DNA from: Bin55 sp963664665 | GTDB taxonomy: Bacteria > Pseudomonadota > Gammaproteobacteria > Pseudomonadales > Azotimanducaceae | Reading direction: 5' to 3' | Assembly: GCA_963664665.2 (NCBI GenBank) | Contig: CAXXMH010000001.1 | Span: 62,001-126,000 of the forward strand | Length of the DNA stretch: 64,000 nt | Part shown: positions 41,894 to 51,344 of the stretch, piece after piece | Position numbering within the stretch: position 1 is the first letter of the stretch | Layout: the number at the start of each line of letters is the position of its first letter | Program-made: the position numbers and the translations under genes | The notes under the pieces: model-generated | The model's input: only the letters and a program-made list of their open reading frames with translations | Told to the model about the DNA's origin: nothing | Databases searched by the model: none

Positions 41894-42497
41894 GGTCGTG
41901 TTCGTTAGTCGCTCTAGATCGCGCAATCGCTAGTTCTTCGTGTGTATTGACATTTAGAAAAGAATCATCGATCGAACTCAAGTCAGTAGATCGAATCCCG
42001 GCGTCATCTAGCCAATGTTTTACGGCGTTCCCACCGCGCGCATGAAAGTCGATCAACTGTTCGCGATGTTCCGCGTCAATGAGCAGGCACAAGTTCTGTC
42101 GCACACCATTGACGGTTGGTACTGCGATTCCACGCGTCTCTGCGTCAGTCCGTAGACGTTCGACTATGTCACCTGCAATGAATGGCGTATCGCCAGGCGT
42201 GGTAAATGCCCATTCGGTATCGACGTGTGCAAACGATTCAGTCAATCCAGCTAAAGGTCCGAGGTTTAGTTCCTTGTCTATCGCAAGTGGATGGCGAAGT
42301 GCTTCGTAGATTCCCACATTCCGAGAGCAAGAAATCACAATGTCGCTCACTTGTGGTTCGAGTCTTTCACAAATCCAATCGATCAGACGCTTCCCGTTAA
42401 GAGTCATTAGTGGCTTGTCTTGCCCGTCTAGCCTGGAACCCTTACCACCACAGAGTACGATCGCAGTGACAGCTTCAGGAGTCGCATTGTTCGCCAT
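41886..42497 (-). CDS. mobA: Molybdenum cofactor guanylyltransferase
   Basis: A 203-residue nucleotidyltransferase that attaches GMP to molybdopterin to make the bis-MGD cofactor used by formate dehydrogenase. The signature VLCGGKGSRLDGQDKPLM (residues 14-31), NLGPLAGL near 79 and TPGDTPFI near 99 are present. It starts 2 bp after the fdhD stop and overlaps the first crotonase gene, so it belongs to the formate dehydrogenase unit. Confidence 0.93.
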   Translation of the reverse strand: MANNATPEAVTAIVLCGGKGSRLDGQDKPLMTLNGKRLIDWICERLEPQVSDIVISCSRNVGIYEALRHPLAIDKELNLGPLAGLTESFAHVDTEWAFTTPGDTPFIAGDIVERLRTDAETRGIAVPTVNGVRQNLCLLIDAEHREQLIDFHARGGNAVKHWLDDAGIRSTDLSSIDDSFLNVNTHEELAIARSRATNEHDHA

Positions 42498-42499
42498 CG

Positions 42500-43357
42500 C
42501 TAAGCCAATGCGCCGTGCGATGTGTAGACGTTGTAACCGCTTTCGCGTAGAAACCCTACGAGGGTGATATTGCGTTCGTCGGCCAGCTCGATTGCTAGGT
42601 TAGACGGTGGTCCGATCGAGGCAATGAACGGCATACTGGCCATTGCAGCCTTTTGAACGAGCTCGAAGCCCGCTCGACCACTCAATAGGAGTCCGAGATT
42701 CCGGAGGGGTGCACCTGATTCGTACACATACGATCCGATTAGCTTGTCGACCGCGTTGTGCCGGCCGACATCCTCTCTTACGCGTTGAATTTCGCCAGAC
42801 TCGTCGACCGTCGCGGCTGCGTGTAGCCCGCCCGTTCGTTGGAAGTCAGTTTGCCAAGATTGCAACCGATCCGGCAGCGTACGCAGTATGTCGTGCTCAA
42901 TCCGGTAGTTACTTTCGACCGTCCCTGACAACGGTGCATCAATCGCCTCAATGGATGTCTTGCCGCATACGCCACAACTGGAAGTCGTATAGAAATTACG
43001 CTGTAATCGCTCAAGATCAAGGTCAGCGTTAGGCGCTAGCTCGACCTGAACGACATTCTGGTAACCCTTATCCGGGCTTGGCGGTCCGCAGTAACGAACG
43101 TCAGTAAAGTCGCTTGCTTCTCTAATGACGCCTTCGCAGAGTAGGTACCCTAGGGCTAGCTCGAAATCTTGACCCGGGGTTCGCATCGTGACGGAAATCG
43201 TGTGCGTGAGCCCATCTGTCTTTGATATCTGCAATTCCATCGGCTCTTCGACGCTGACCACGTCGTGTACCGTGTTGGCAACACCGTCTGAGACGCGATC
43301 AAGAAGGATGCGGACACTTGAAGGTGCACTCGAGCTTTCGCTCGGTATCGTGCTCAT
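42500..43357 (-). CDS. fdhD: Formate dehydrogenase accessory sulfurtransferase FdhD
   Basis: A 285-residue FdhD (FdsC in Rhodobacter/Cupriavidus naming). It transfers sulfur from a cysteine desulfurase to the bis-MGD molybdenum cofactor, needed for formate dehydrogenase activity. The conserved cysteine pair is in SSCGVCGKTS near residue 132, with EDVGRHNAVDK near 195 and LSGRAGFELVQKAA near 227. It overlaps fdsA by 4 bp. Confidence 0.95.
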   Translation of the reverse strand: MSTIPSESSSAPSSVRILLDRVSDGVANTVHDVVSVEEPMELQISKTDGLTHTISVTMRTPGQDFELALGYLLCEGVIREASDFTDVRYCGPPSPDKGYQNVVQVELAPNADLDLERLQRNFYTTSSCGVCGKTSIEAIDAPLSGTVESNYRIEHDILRTLPDRLQSWQTDFQRTGGLHAAATVDESGEIQRVREDVGRHNAVDKLIGSYVYESGAPLRNLGLLLSGRAGFELVQKAAMASMPFIASIGPPSNLAIELADERNITLVGFLRESGYNVYTSHGALA

Positions 43358-46191
43358 TTACCGACGGGCAGTAGCTCGACTTGCTGTTCGCGTCGTTCGT
43401 TGAAATCCAATTGCCAATCCGCTTGATGGTTTGCGGGTGTGATTTCAACCGCCGTGACCTTGTATTCGGGACAATTGGTGAACTCGTCGGACAGGCTCGT
43501 CGTAATCACGTTCGTGCCGGTTCCAGGGTAGTGGAAAGTCGTGTATACAACACCGGGCACGACCTTTTCTGTCACTTCCGCGCGCAACGTTATCTCGCCG
43601 ACACGACTGCGAATTGATACCCAATCAGCGCTCCGTATACCGCGAAGTTCAGCGTCACTCGGATGAATCTCTAATACATCTTCATCCAACCAAACGGTGT
43701 TTTCCGTGCGGCGCGTCTGTGTACCAACGTTGTAGTGATGTAGTTTTCTGCCCGTGGTCAGCAGCAACGGGAACTTCCGGTTTGTACGTTCTTCGGTCGG
43801 TACGTACTCAGTGATCTTGAACAGGCCCTTACCGCGAACGAATTCGTCGACGTGCATGACTGGTGTGCCTTCGGGTGACTCGTCTGTCACGGGCCACTGG
43901 GCGCTATGCACTTCGTCGAGATGCTCGAATGACAGTCTTTGGAAGTCCGGTGTGGAAGTCGCAAGTTCATCCAGGATGTCACCGGATGACCGGTACGACA
44001 TGTCGTAGCCCATCGCTTTTGCGATTTCGCATGTGACTTCCCACTCGTGCTTTTCGGTCTTCGGCGCGATTGCGGGTCGAACTCGATTGAAGCGGCGTTC
44101 TGCATTTACAAACGTGCCGTCTTTTTCGAGGAATGACGTTCCCGGTAGAAAAATGTGTGCGAATTTAGCGGTTTCCGTCAGGAACAGGTCTTGCACAATC
44201 ACGCAATCCATGGCGCGAAGCGCTTCTTCAACGTGCTTTGTATTCGGGTCGGACTGCGCAAAGTCCTCACCTTGAATATACATGCCCATGAAGGTGCCGG
44301 CGACGGCTTCATCGAACATGTTCGGTATGCGTAAGCCGGGTTCCTTGTCGATGGTGACGCCCCAGAGTTCATTGAAGCTCTCACGCACTTTCTCGCTCAC
44401 AACCGGACGATGCCCAGGCAATTCATGCGGGAACGAGCCGACGTCGGTCGAGCCTTGTACGTTGTTCTGGCCACGGAGCGGGTTGATGCCTACGCCTTTC
44501 CGACCGATGTTGCCAGTTGCCATCGCGAGATTCGCCATCCCCATGACCATCGCGGAACCTTGGCTATGTTCGGTAACGCCGAGACCATAGTAGATCGACG
44601 CGTTGGGCGCGGCCGCGTACATGTGCGCAGCTTCGCGCAAACTTTCCGCTGTCACGCCGCATATCTCGGCGACTGCTTCAGGTGAGTTTTCGTCGCGTCG
44701 AATAAACTCACACCAATCTTCAAATGAATCGAACTCGCACCGTGACTTAACGAAATCCAAGTCACAGAGTTCTTCGGTCACAATGACGTGTGCGAGCGCA
44801 TTGATGAACGGCAGATTGGTACCGGGTTTAAGTGGAACGTGAACTGCGGCTTCCACGTGCGGTGATCGCACGAAATCGATCTCGCGCGGATCTGCGACGA
44901 TGACTTTAGCGCCTTCACGTAAGCGTTGCTTCATTCGACTTGCGAATACCGGGTGACCCTGAGTTGGATTTGCGCCAATCAGCAGCACTAGGTCGGTATC
45001 TGCAACGGAGTCGAAGTCCTGAGTACCCGCAGCAGTGCCAAAGGTCTGGATCAAACCATATCCTGTCGGGGAGTGGCATACGCGCGCGCAGGTGTCGATG
45101 TTGTTGTTACCAAATGCCGTACGCACGAGCTTTTGGACAACATAGATTTCCTCGATCGTCACACGGGATGAGGAAACGGCACCAATTGACTTTCGCCCGT
45201 ATTTCGATTGGATCTCGGTCAATCGTTTCGCAGTCTCTTGTATCGCTACGTCCCACGACACCTCTTGCCACGGCTCATCAATACTGTCTCGAATCATGGG
45301 CTTATAGATTCGGTCTTGGTGGTTTGCATAGCCCCACGCGAAACGACCTTTAACGCAGGAGGCACCATGATTCGCCTTGCCTGCTTTGTCCGGTACCATC
45401 CGAACGACCTGGTCACCTTTCATTTCCGCTTTGAAGGAGCAACCGACGCCGCAATAGCCGCACGTAGTCAATACCGTACGATCAGGAACGCCATGCTCGA
45501 TGACGGATTTTTCCATTAAAGTGGCTGTAGGGCACGCTTGAACACACGCACCGCACGACACACACTCCGAATCGAAGAATGACTCCGCGCCTGTTGAAAT
45601 CTTGGACGCAAAGCCGCGATCGTCAACCGTGAGCGCAAAAGTCCCTTGAATCTCGTCGCACGCTCGAACGCAACGTGAGCAAACGATGCACTTGGATGGG
45701 TCGAACGTGAAATAGGGGTTGCTCTCGTCTTTCGTTTCACTGAGGTGATTCGCACCTTCTTCGTAACGCACTTCACGCAACCCAACCTGGCCTGCGACAT
45801 CCTGCAATTCGCAATCACCATTCGCCGAACACGTCAGGCAGTCGAGCGGGTGGTCAGAGATATAGAGTTCCATGACGCCGCGTCGTAAGTCGGCGATCGA
45901 CTCATTCTGCGTGACGACCTCCATTCCCGCGGCGACCGGTTCAGTACATGCTGCGAAATAACCGTTCCGACCTTCGATTTGCACCATGCACATCCGACAT
46001 GAGCCGAACGCCTCCAGGCTATCAGTCGCGCATAGTTTGGGGATCTCTAGATCGAGTAATGAGGCAGCGCGCATGATGGACGTGCCGGTCGGCACGGCTA
46101 CAGATTGACCGTCTATCGAAAGGGTGACCGAATCGTTCGGATCGAAATGGGCTATCGGCGGTGTGCCGAAGTCCTTGTCAAGCAATCTCAT
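43354..46191 (-). CDS. fdsA: NAD-dependent formate dehydrogenase, catalytic alpha subunit
   Basis: A 945-residue soluble Mo-bis-MGD formate dehydrogenase subunit. From the N-terminus: a 2Fe-2S ferredoxin domain (C54, C65, C68, C82), a NuoG-type 4Fe-4S site (HPLDCLTCSANGDC, 114-127), two 4Fe-4S clusters (CIVCSRCVRAC, 168-178; CVSCGACVQAC, 210-220), the catalytic-domain 4Fe-4S site starting CGYCGVGC (244-251), and the molybdenum ligand Cys372 followed by His373 in ARVCHSPTG. The metal ligand is cysteine encoded by a normal codon, not selenocysteine. It oxidises formate to CO2 and passes electrons to FdsB/FdsG and NAD+; such enzymes can also reduce CO2. Confidence 0.97.
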   Translation of the reverse strand: MRLLDKDFGTPPIAHFDPNDSVTLSIDGQSVAVPTGTSIMRAASLLDLEIPKLCATDSLEAFGSCRMCMVQIEGRNGYFAACTEPVAAGMEVVTQNESIADLRRGVMELYISDHPLDCLTCSANGDCELQDVAGQVGLREVRYEEGANHLSETKDESNPYFTFDPSKCIVCSRCVRACDEIQGTFALTVDDRGFASKISTGAESFFDSECVSCGACVQACPTATLMEKSVIEHGVPDRTVLTTCGYCGVGCSFKAEMKGDQVVRMVPDKAGKANHGASCVKGRFAWGYANHQDRIYKPMIRDSIDEPWQEVSWDVAIQETAKRLTEIQSKYGRKSIGAVSSSRVTIEEIYVVQKLVRTAFGNNNIDTCARVCHSPTGYGLIQTFGTAAGTQDFDSVADTDLVLLIGANPTQGHPVFASRMKQRLREGAKVIVADPREIDFVRSPHVEAAVHVPLKPGTNLPFINALAHVIVTEELCDLDFVKSRCEFDSFEDWCEFIRRDENSPEAVAEICGVTAESLREAAHMYAAAPNASIYYGLGVTEHSQGSAMVMGMANLAMATGNIGRKGVGINPLRGQNNVQGSTDVGSFPHELPGHRPVVSEKVRESFNELWGVTIDKEPGLRIPNMFDEAVAGTFMGMYIQGEDFAQSDPNTKHVEEALRAMDCVIVQDLFLTETAKFAHIFLPGTSFLEKDGTFVNAERRFNRVRPAIAPKTEKHEWEVTCEIAKAMGYDMSYRSSGDILDELATSTPDFQRLSFEHLDEVHSAQWPVTDESPEGTPVMHVDEFVRGKGLFKITEYVPTEERTNRKFPLLLTTGRKLHHYNVGTQTRRTENTVWLDEDVLEIHPSDAELRGIRSADWVSIRSRVGEITLRAEVTEKVVPGVVYTTFHYPGTGTNVITTSLSDEFTNCPEYKVTAVEITPANHQADWQLDFNERREQQVELLPVGK

Positions 46192-46206
46192 TGCAGCAGG
46201 ATTGAA

Positions 46207-47703
46207 TTAACGGAAATCTTCTGGAAAACGCTCAAGCGCACTTCGAACGGGAATCGGCGTCATGCCACCCATTTGGCACAAGCTTGCGTTTTCCATTACG
46301 TCACAGAGCTCGCGAATTAATTGTATATCCGCGTCCACATTGCCGGTATTCTGCAAACCTTGGACTAACTCCTTACCGCGAACGCTGCCAATGCGGCACG
46401 GCGTGCACTTTCCGCAGGACTCGATTTCACAGAATTCGAAGGCATATTCCGCTTGTTCACGAAGATCAACGGTATCGTCGAAGACCACCAGACCCCCATG
46501 TCCGATTCCAGCGCCGATCGCTTGCATGGCTTCATAGGTGAGAGGCGTGTCGAGTTCGGCGTCCGATAAATATGCGCCTAAAGGACCGCCGATCTGCACA
46601 CACCGAAATGGTCTCCCTGAACGCGTACCGCCGCCGTAGTCCTCGACGAGTTCGCGAATGGTGTGTCCAAACTCAAGCTCGATGAGCCCGCCGTACTTCA
46701 CGTTTCCTGCGATCTGGAATGGAATGGTCCCACACGAAGGCGCAACTCCGAGCGCACCATACTGCTCGCCGCCTAGATCAAACAGACTAGGAACGGAAGC
46801 AAGCGTGATGACGTTGTGCACCAGCGTCGGTCTATCGAACAGGCCGGATATCGCCGGCAACGGCGGTTTGACTCGAATCTGTCCCCGTTTACCTTCAAGG
46901 CTTTCGAGGAGAGATGTTTCCTCTCCACAAATGTAGGCGCCAGCGCCGAGAAATACCTGCAAGTCGAAAGAAAAGTCACTTCCGAAGATGTTGTTTCCTA
47001 GTAGATTCTCTTCATAAGCTCTTGAAATAGAACGCTTTAATTCGTGCATCGCAAATGGATACTCGGATCGCAGATAGATATACCCGTGCGCTGCTCCGCA
47101 CGCGTAACCAGCGATCGCCATGCCTTCGATTAGTGCGTCCGGATCGCCTTCCATGAGCATGCGATCCGAGAAAGTGCCGGAGTCGCCCTCATCGGCGTTA
47201 CAGACGATGTAGCGTTGATCGGCTGGCGTGTCAGCGACTGTTCGCCACTTGATGTGCGCAGGGAAACCTGCGCCGCCGCGTCCGCGTAGACCCGCGGTCT
47301 GTAGCTCGTCGATCAAATCGCGGGGATTCCGCTCGAGCACGCTCTTCAGCGTCGCGTAGGTGGGCGTGTCCGTGAGCGAGGCATACCCGACGTTTCGAAA
47401 GACAAGGCGTTGTTGGGATTTAAGAAACGAATGCCGGTGAATGTCCCCTAGGTAAGCGGGATGTTGCTCAATAGAATCTTTGCTCTTGATCGCTTCAACA
47501 AGGTCAGGAACCATCTCTGCGGACACGGGTCCAAACGCAATTCTGCCATCGGGAGAATCGAATTCGATCAGAGGTTCCAGCCATGCGAGACCGTAAGAAC
47601 CGACGTCGACACAGTCGATTCCATGAGTAGCTAATCCGATTTCAACGGCTGATTTGCCAAGCGCGTGTGCGAATGAGTCATTCGATAGGTATGCAATTGT
47701 CAC
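46207..47703 (-). CDS. fdsB: NAD-dependent formate dehydrogenase, beta subunit (NuoF-like)
   Basis: A 498-residue FMN and NAD-binding subunit, NuoF-like. An N-terminal thioredoxin-like region (about 1-110) precedes GLRGRGGAGFPAHIKW, the FMN/NAD motifs CNADEGDSGTF (near 169) and GAGAYICGEETSLLESLEG (near 252), and the 4Fe-4S ligands ESCGKCTPCRIG near 434. It overlaps fdsG by 4 bp and lies 15 bp before fdsA. No fdsD-like small subunit is found in the cluster. Confidence 0.96.
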   Translation of the reverse strand: MTIAYLSNDSFAHALGKSAVEIGLATHGIDCVDVGSYGLAWLEPLIEFDSPDGRIAFGPVSAEMVPDLVEAIKSKDSIEQHPAYLGDIHRHSFLKSQQRLVFRNVGYASLTDTPTYATLKSVLERNPRDLIDELQTAGLRGRGGAGFPAHIKWRTVADTPADQRYIVCNADEGDSGTFSDRMLMEGDPDALIEGMAIAGYACGAAHGYIYLRSEYPFAMHELKRSISRAYEENLLGNNIFGSDFSFDLQVFLGAGAYICGEETSLLESLEGKRGQIRVKPPLPAISGLFDRPTLVHNVITLASVPSLFDLGGEQYGALGVAPSCGTIPFQIAGNVKYGGLIELEFGHTIRELVEDYGGGTRSGRPFRCVQIGGPLGAYLSDAELDTPLTYEAMQAIGAGIGHGGLVVFDDTVDLREQAEYAFEFCEIESCGKCTPCRIGSVRGKELVQGLQNTGNVDADIQLIRELCDVMENASLCQMGGMTPIPVRSALERFPEDFR

Positions 47704-48140
47704 AGGTGAGATAACACCTGGTCTGCGGTGGCGTTGGACACGAGTTGACCATTGATCTCCACTGCGGGTCCGTTAGGGCACAGTCCGAGGCAGTAAACAA
47801 AGCTTACAGTTGTTTCGCCATCGGCAGTTTTGCAAGGAATCGTTGACCCCAAGTGTGACTCAATCGCTGCGACTAAATCCCTAGATCGATTAGCCTGACA
47901 AGCCTCTGCTGTACATATACGCAGCAAATTAGTCGGTTGCGGTTCTGTCTTGAAGTCGTGGTAGAAGCTAATGATGCCACTGACTTCGGCAACGCTTAAA
48001 TTAAAGATGTCTGCGAGAATGTGCTTCTGGTCGGCACTGATATACCCAAACTCTCTCATCAAGCGGTGACAGGCGTGAATAATTCCGCCGACGAGGTTTG
48101 TACAGGGTTGTAATAGCTCTCGCACTTCGGCCTCGGACAT
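47700..48140 (-). CDS. fdsG: NAD-dependent formate dehydrogenase, gamma subunit (NuoE-like)
   Basis: A NuoE-like 2Fe-2S subunit, first gene of the fdsGBA array. The cluster ligands are CTAEACQANRS and YCLGLCPNGPAV. I use the ATG at 48140 (MSEAEVRELLQPCTNL), giving 146 residues; an upstream start at 48194 would add a basic, family-atypical stretch. The promoter should lie between here and gor (48141-48241), the divergent neighbour. Confidence 0.93.
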   Translation of the reverse strand: MSEAEVRELLQPCTNLVGGIIHACHRLMREFGYISADQKHILADIFNLSVAEVSGIISFYHDFKTEPQPTNLLRICTAEACQANRSRDLVAAIESHLGSTIPCKTADGETTVSFVYCLGLCPNGPAVEINGQLVSNATADQVLSHL

Positions 48141-48241
48141 ACACGGGCGGCGATAGGGGATGCGCCGATTATATGGTCGAACGTCCCTAGGCAATCTGCC
48201 TGATTTCGTTTGCAGTCAATGGCTAAATTTAGTAATACGGC

Positions 48242-49591
48242 GTGAAATACGAGTACGATCTCTTCGTTATTGGTGCAGGCTCTGGCGGCGTGCGAGCAGC
48301 ACGAATGTCTGCGAATCTGGGTGCAAAAGTTGCTGTCGCGGAGGAGCGCTATCTCGGCGGCACCTGTGTTAACGTAGGGTGTATCCCAAAGAAGCTATTC
48401 GTCTACGGAAGTCATTTCAGTGAGGACTTCGATGAATCTGCGGCGTACGGATGGAACGTTCGCGATACCGATTTCGACTGGTCAACGCTACTCGCGAACA
48501 AGAATAAAGAGATCTCACGTTTGAATGGGATATATCGAAACCTACTTGAGTCTCCCGGAGCGGAGATTTTCGAGACCCACGCTGAACTTACGGACGCTCA
48601 CACGATTCAAGTAGGAGACCACCAGGTCACTGCGGACAAGGTCCTGGTAGCGACAGGTTCATGGCCTTCAGTACCTGATCTCCCCGGTCGCGAGTACATT
48701 CAGACGTCGAATGACGCGTTTTTCTTCGAATCGTTGCCGGAACGAGTGATTGTCGTCGGAGGTGGATACATCGCTGTTGAGTTCGCGGGGATATATCAAG
48801 GATTAGGTGTCGAGACGACGTTACTTTACCGCGGTCCGTTGTTTCTGCGCGGTTTCGATGACTCAGTTCGAGAATTTGTACGCGATCAACTGATTGAGAA
48901 AGGCGTTGACGTTCGGTTCAATGCCAACGTTGACGAGGTGACGCTAACAGCGGGGGGTAAGGTCGCACGCTTGTCAGACGGGTCACAGGTTGTCGCGGAT
49001 GAGATTCTGTACGCGACGGGACGTCGTCCGTTATCTTCGTCATGTGGATTGAGTGCGGCTGGCGTACAAACGGATGCAAACGCCGCAATTCGTGTTAACT
49101 CTGACTACAGCACGAATGTTCCGAATATCTACGCCATCGGTGACGTGATAGACCGGATGCAGCTGACACCTGTGGCGATTGCCGAAGGTATGTGTATCGC
49201 ATACAACCTGTTTGCGAGTGAATCACGCAAGGTGAACTACGACGACATTCCAACCTCCGTTTTCTGCCAACCGAATATCGGCACAGTCGGACCCACGGAG
49301 GCTGTCGCGCGCACGACGTATCCGGACTTGCATGTCTACGAGTCGTCGTTCCGACCCCTCAAGTACACGATGTCGGATAATCAGGAGCGCACATACATGA
49401 AATTGCTCGTGGATGGTGACTCTGACCGCGTTGTGGCAGCACACATGGTCGGACCGGAAGCAGGTGAGATCATCCAAGGATTGGCTGTGGCAATCAAAGC
49501 CGGAGCAACAAAAGATGATTTCGACGCAACGATCGGGATTCACCCGACCGCTGCGGAAGAGTTCGTCACCATGCGCGATCGGTCGCGCTAA
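48242..49591 (+). CDS. gor: Glutathione-disulfide reductase
   Basis: A 449-residue FAD flavoprotein reducing GSSG with NADPH. FAD motif GAGSGG at residues 11-16, the redox-active disulfide C42/C47 in GGTCVNVGCIPKKL, a second Rossmann VVGGGYIAVEF near 175, GRRPLSSSCGL near 261 and the C-terminal HPTAAEEFVTM active-site histidine. GTG start at 48242. The symporter gene follows 12 bp later and is probably co-transcribed. Confidence 0.95.
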   Translation: MKYEYDLFVIGAGSGGVRAARMSANLGAKVAVAEERYLGGTCVNVGCIPKKLFVYGSHFSEDFDESAAYGWNVRDTDFDWSTLLANKNKEISRLNGIYRNLLESPGAEIFETHAELTDAHTIQVGDHQVTADKVLVATGSWPSVPDLPGREYIQTSNDAFFFESLPERVIVVGGGYIAVEFAGIYQGLGVETTLLYRGPLFLRGFDDSVREFVRDQLIEKGVDVRFNANVDEVTLTAGGKVARLSDGSQVVADEILYATGRRPLSSSCGLSAAGVQTDANAAIRVNSDYSTNVPNIYAIGDVIDRMQLTPVAIAEGMCIAYNLFASESRKVNYDDIPTSVFCQPNIGTVGPTEAVARTTYPDLHVYESSFRPLKYTMSDNQERTYMKLLVDGDSDRVVAAHMVGPEAGEIIQGLAVAIKAGATKDDFDATIGIHPTAAEEFVTMRDRSR

Positions 49592-49603
49592 AGGACACAC
49601 ACG

Positions 49604-51283
49604 ATGTCAGAAGTGATTCAAGCATTTGAAGGATTCCTCGGACTTTTAGATAGTTGGCTCGGGTCTTCAATTTGGTTCCCCTACGTGCTAGTCGGTGTCG
49701 GGGTGTGGTTTACGATCTATTTAGGGTTTCCGCAGTTTCGTTACTTTATGCGAGCGTGGCGATTTCTCTTCGGTAAAGAAGGTGATTCCGATGCACCTGG
49801 GGACACAACACACTTCCGTGCGCTAACGACCGCGTTATCTGGTACGGTGGGTACCGGCAACATTGGTGGTGTTGCCTTCGCGCTCTTCTTAGGCGGACCG
49901 GCGGCGTTGTTCTGGATGTGGGTGACTGCATTCGTTGGTATGACGACAAAGTTCGTCGAGGTCACGCTTTCTCATAAGTACCGCGAATTCGATGACAAGG
50001 GCGAGGTCGCGGGTGGACCCATGTATTACATGGAGAAGCGCCTCAACATGAAGTGGCTGGCGGTCATCTTCGCTTTTGCCACGTTGTTAAGCGCAATCGG
50101 TACGGGTTGCCTGCCGCAGAGCAACAACCTCGCGAACGGTCTTGAATCATCGTTTGGCATTCCGACGTGGATCAGTGGACTTGTGCTTGCCGTTCTACTG
50201 GGATTGGTCGTGATTGGTGGCATCAAGCGGATCGCCGCGGTCGCATCCAAAATCGTTCCGATCATGGCGGCGTTCTATCTAATTGGCGCGGCCGGAGTCA
50301 TCATCGTCAATGCAGAGAACATATGGCCTTCTTTCGTCAGCATCTTCGAGAGCATTTTCACAGGTAGTGCAGCCCTAGGTGGCTTCCTCGGCGCTAGTTT
50401 CGCATATGCGTTCACGCACGGCGTCAATCGTGGGATATTCTCAAACGAGGCGGGTCAGGGTAGCGCACCCATCGCGCATGCAAGCGCAAAAGCAGAAGAT
50501 CCAGTACCGGAAGGGCTGGTTTCGTTGCTCGAGCCGTTCATTGACACACTGGTTATCTGCACGATCACTGGTTTAGTGATCCTGTCATCTGGCGCGTGGG
50601 CTGATAAGTTCCCAAATCAGTTTACCCATGGCAACACCGAGATCGTCGCTGGCGTATATACCGACGAGAATCCGTCTCATGTCGAGATGCTAAGTGCGCA
50701 TCTCGGACGAACGCCGCCAGCGAATGATCCCATCAAGCCATTGACGGCCGAGCTGTCCGTGGTTGATGGCGCGATTGTTGACGCTGACTTCACGGTGATT
50801 CACAATCGATCCATCGGCGAGAACGTTGTCGTGCGGCAGGATGGCGATCCTTACTCTGGCGTGTTGGTGGTTGATTCAGGAGTCATCGAAAGCGACGTCG
50901 AGCTACACGGTGATTCTTTGATCCATTCGGTAAATCTCACCGTCGAAGCGTTTAAACGTGGCATTTTTGGCGACATGGGTCAATACGCGGTAACGATTTC
51001 GTTAGTGTTGTTCGCGTTCTCCACGGCACTCGCATGGAGCTACTACGGCGATCGCGCGATCCTGTATCTATTCGGACCTAAGGCACTGACGCCGTATCGT
51101 TTGATTTATTGTGCAGCGTTCTTGATCGGATCGACGATGGATACAACGTTGATTTGGAAGATCGCAGCCGTCTTTGTGGTGTTGATGGCGTTGCCAAATC
51201 TGTTCGGCATCACGATGCTCAGTCGCGAGATGAAATCGACTGTTCGGAACTTCATGGATCCAGCAGAAGAGAAAGCGGCTTAA
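49604..51283 (+). CDS. Sodium:alanine symporter family protein with soluble insertion
   Basis: A 559-residue AGCS (alanine/glycine:cation symporter) membrane protein. The family signature GTVGTGNIGGVAFALFLGGPAALFW spans about residues 80-104, and FSNEAGQGSAPIAHASAKA 279-297. Predicted helices continue up to about 330 and resume at 461 (AVTISLVLFAFSTALAWSYYG). Between them, residues about 337-440 form a polar, beta-rich insertion not present in typical ~450-residue members. The substrate is probably a small neutral amino acid taken up with sodium. Confidence 0.9.
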   Translation: MSEVIQAFEGFLGLLDSWLGSSIWFPYVLVGVGVWFTIYLGFPQFRYFMRAWRFLFGKEGDSDAPGDTTHFRALTTALSGTVGTGNIGGVAFALFLGGPAALFWMWVTAFVGMTTKFVEVTLSHKYREFDDKGEVAGGPMYYMEKRLNMKWLAVIFAFATLLSAIGTGCLPQSNNLANGLESSFGIPTWISGLVLAVLLGLVVIGGIKRIAAVASKIVPIMAAFYLIGAAGVIIVNAENIWPSFVSIFESIFTGSAALGGFLGASFAYAFTHGVNRGIFSNEAGQGSAPIAHASAKAEDPVPEGLVSLLEPFIDTLVICTITGLVILSSGAWADKFPNQFTHGNTEIVAGVYTDENPSHVEMLSAHLGRTPPANDPIKPLTAELSVVDGAIVDADFTVIHNRSIGENVVVRQDGDPYSGVLVVDSGVIESDVELHGDSLIHSVNLTVEAFKRGIFGDMGQYAVTISLVLFAFSTALAWSYYGDRAILYLFGPKALTPYRLIYCAAFLIGSTMDTTLIWKIAAVFVVLMALPNLFGITMLSREMKSTVRNFMDPAEEKAA

Positions 51284-51344
51284 GTACTCACATAGAGCGG
51301 TCACGGATCCTACGACGCAAGGAACAGATGAGCTAGAACCGTCA

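Noticed and set aside
45073..45081. Selenocysteine in FdsA
   Set aside because: The molybdenum ligand position is a normal cysteine codon in ARVCHSPTG and the reading frame has no internal TGA.
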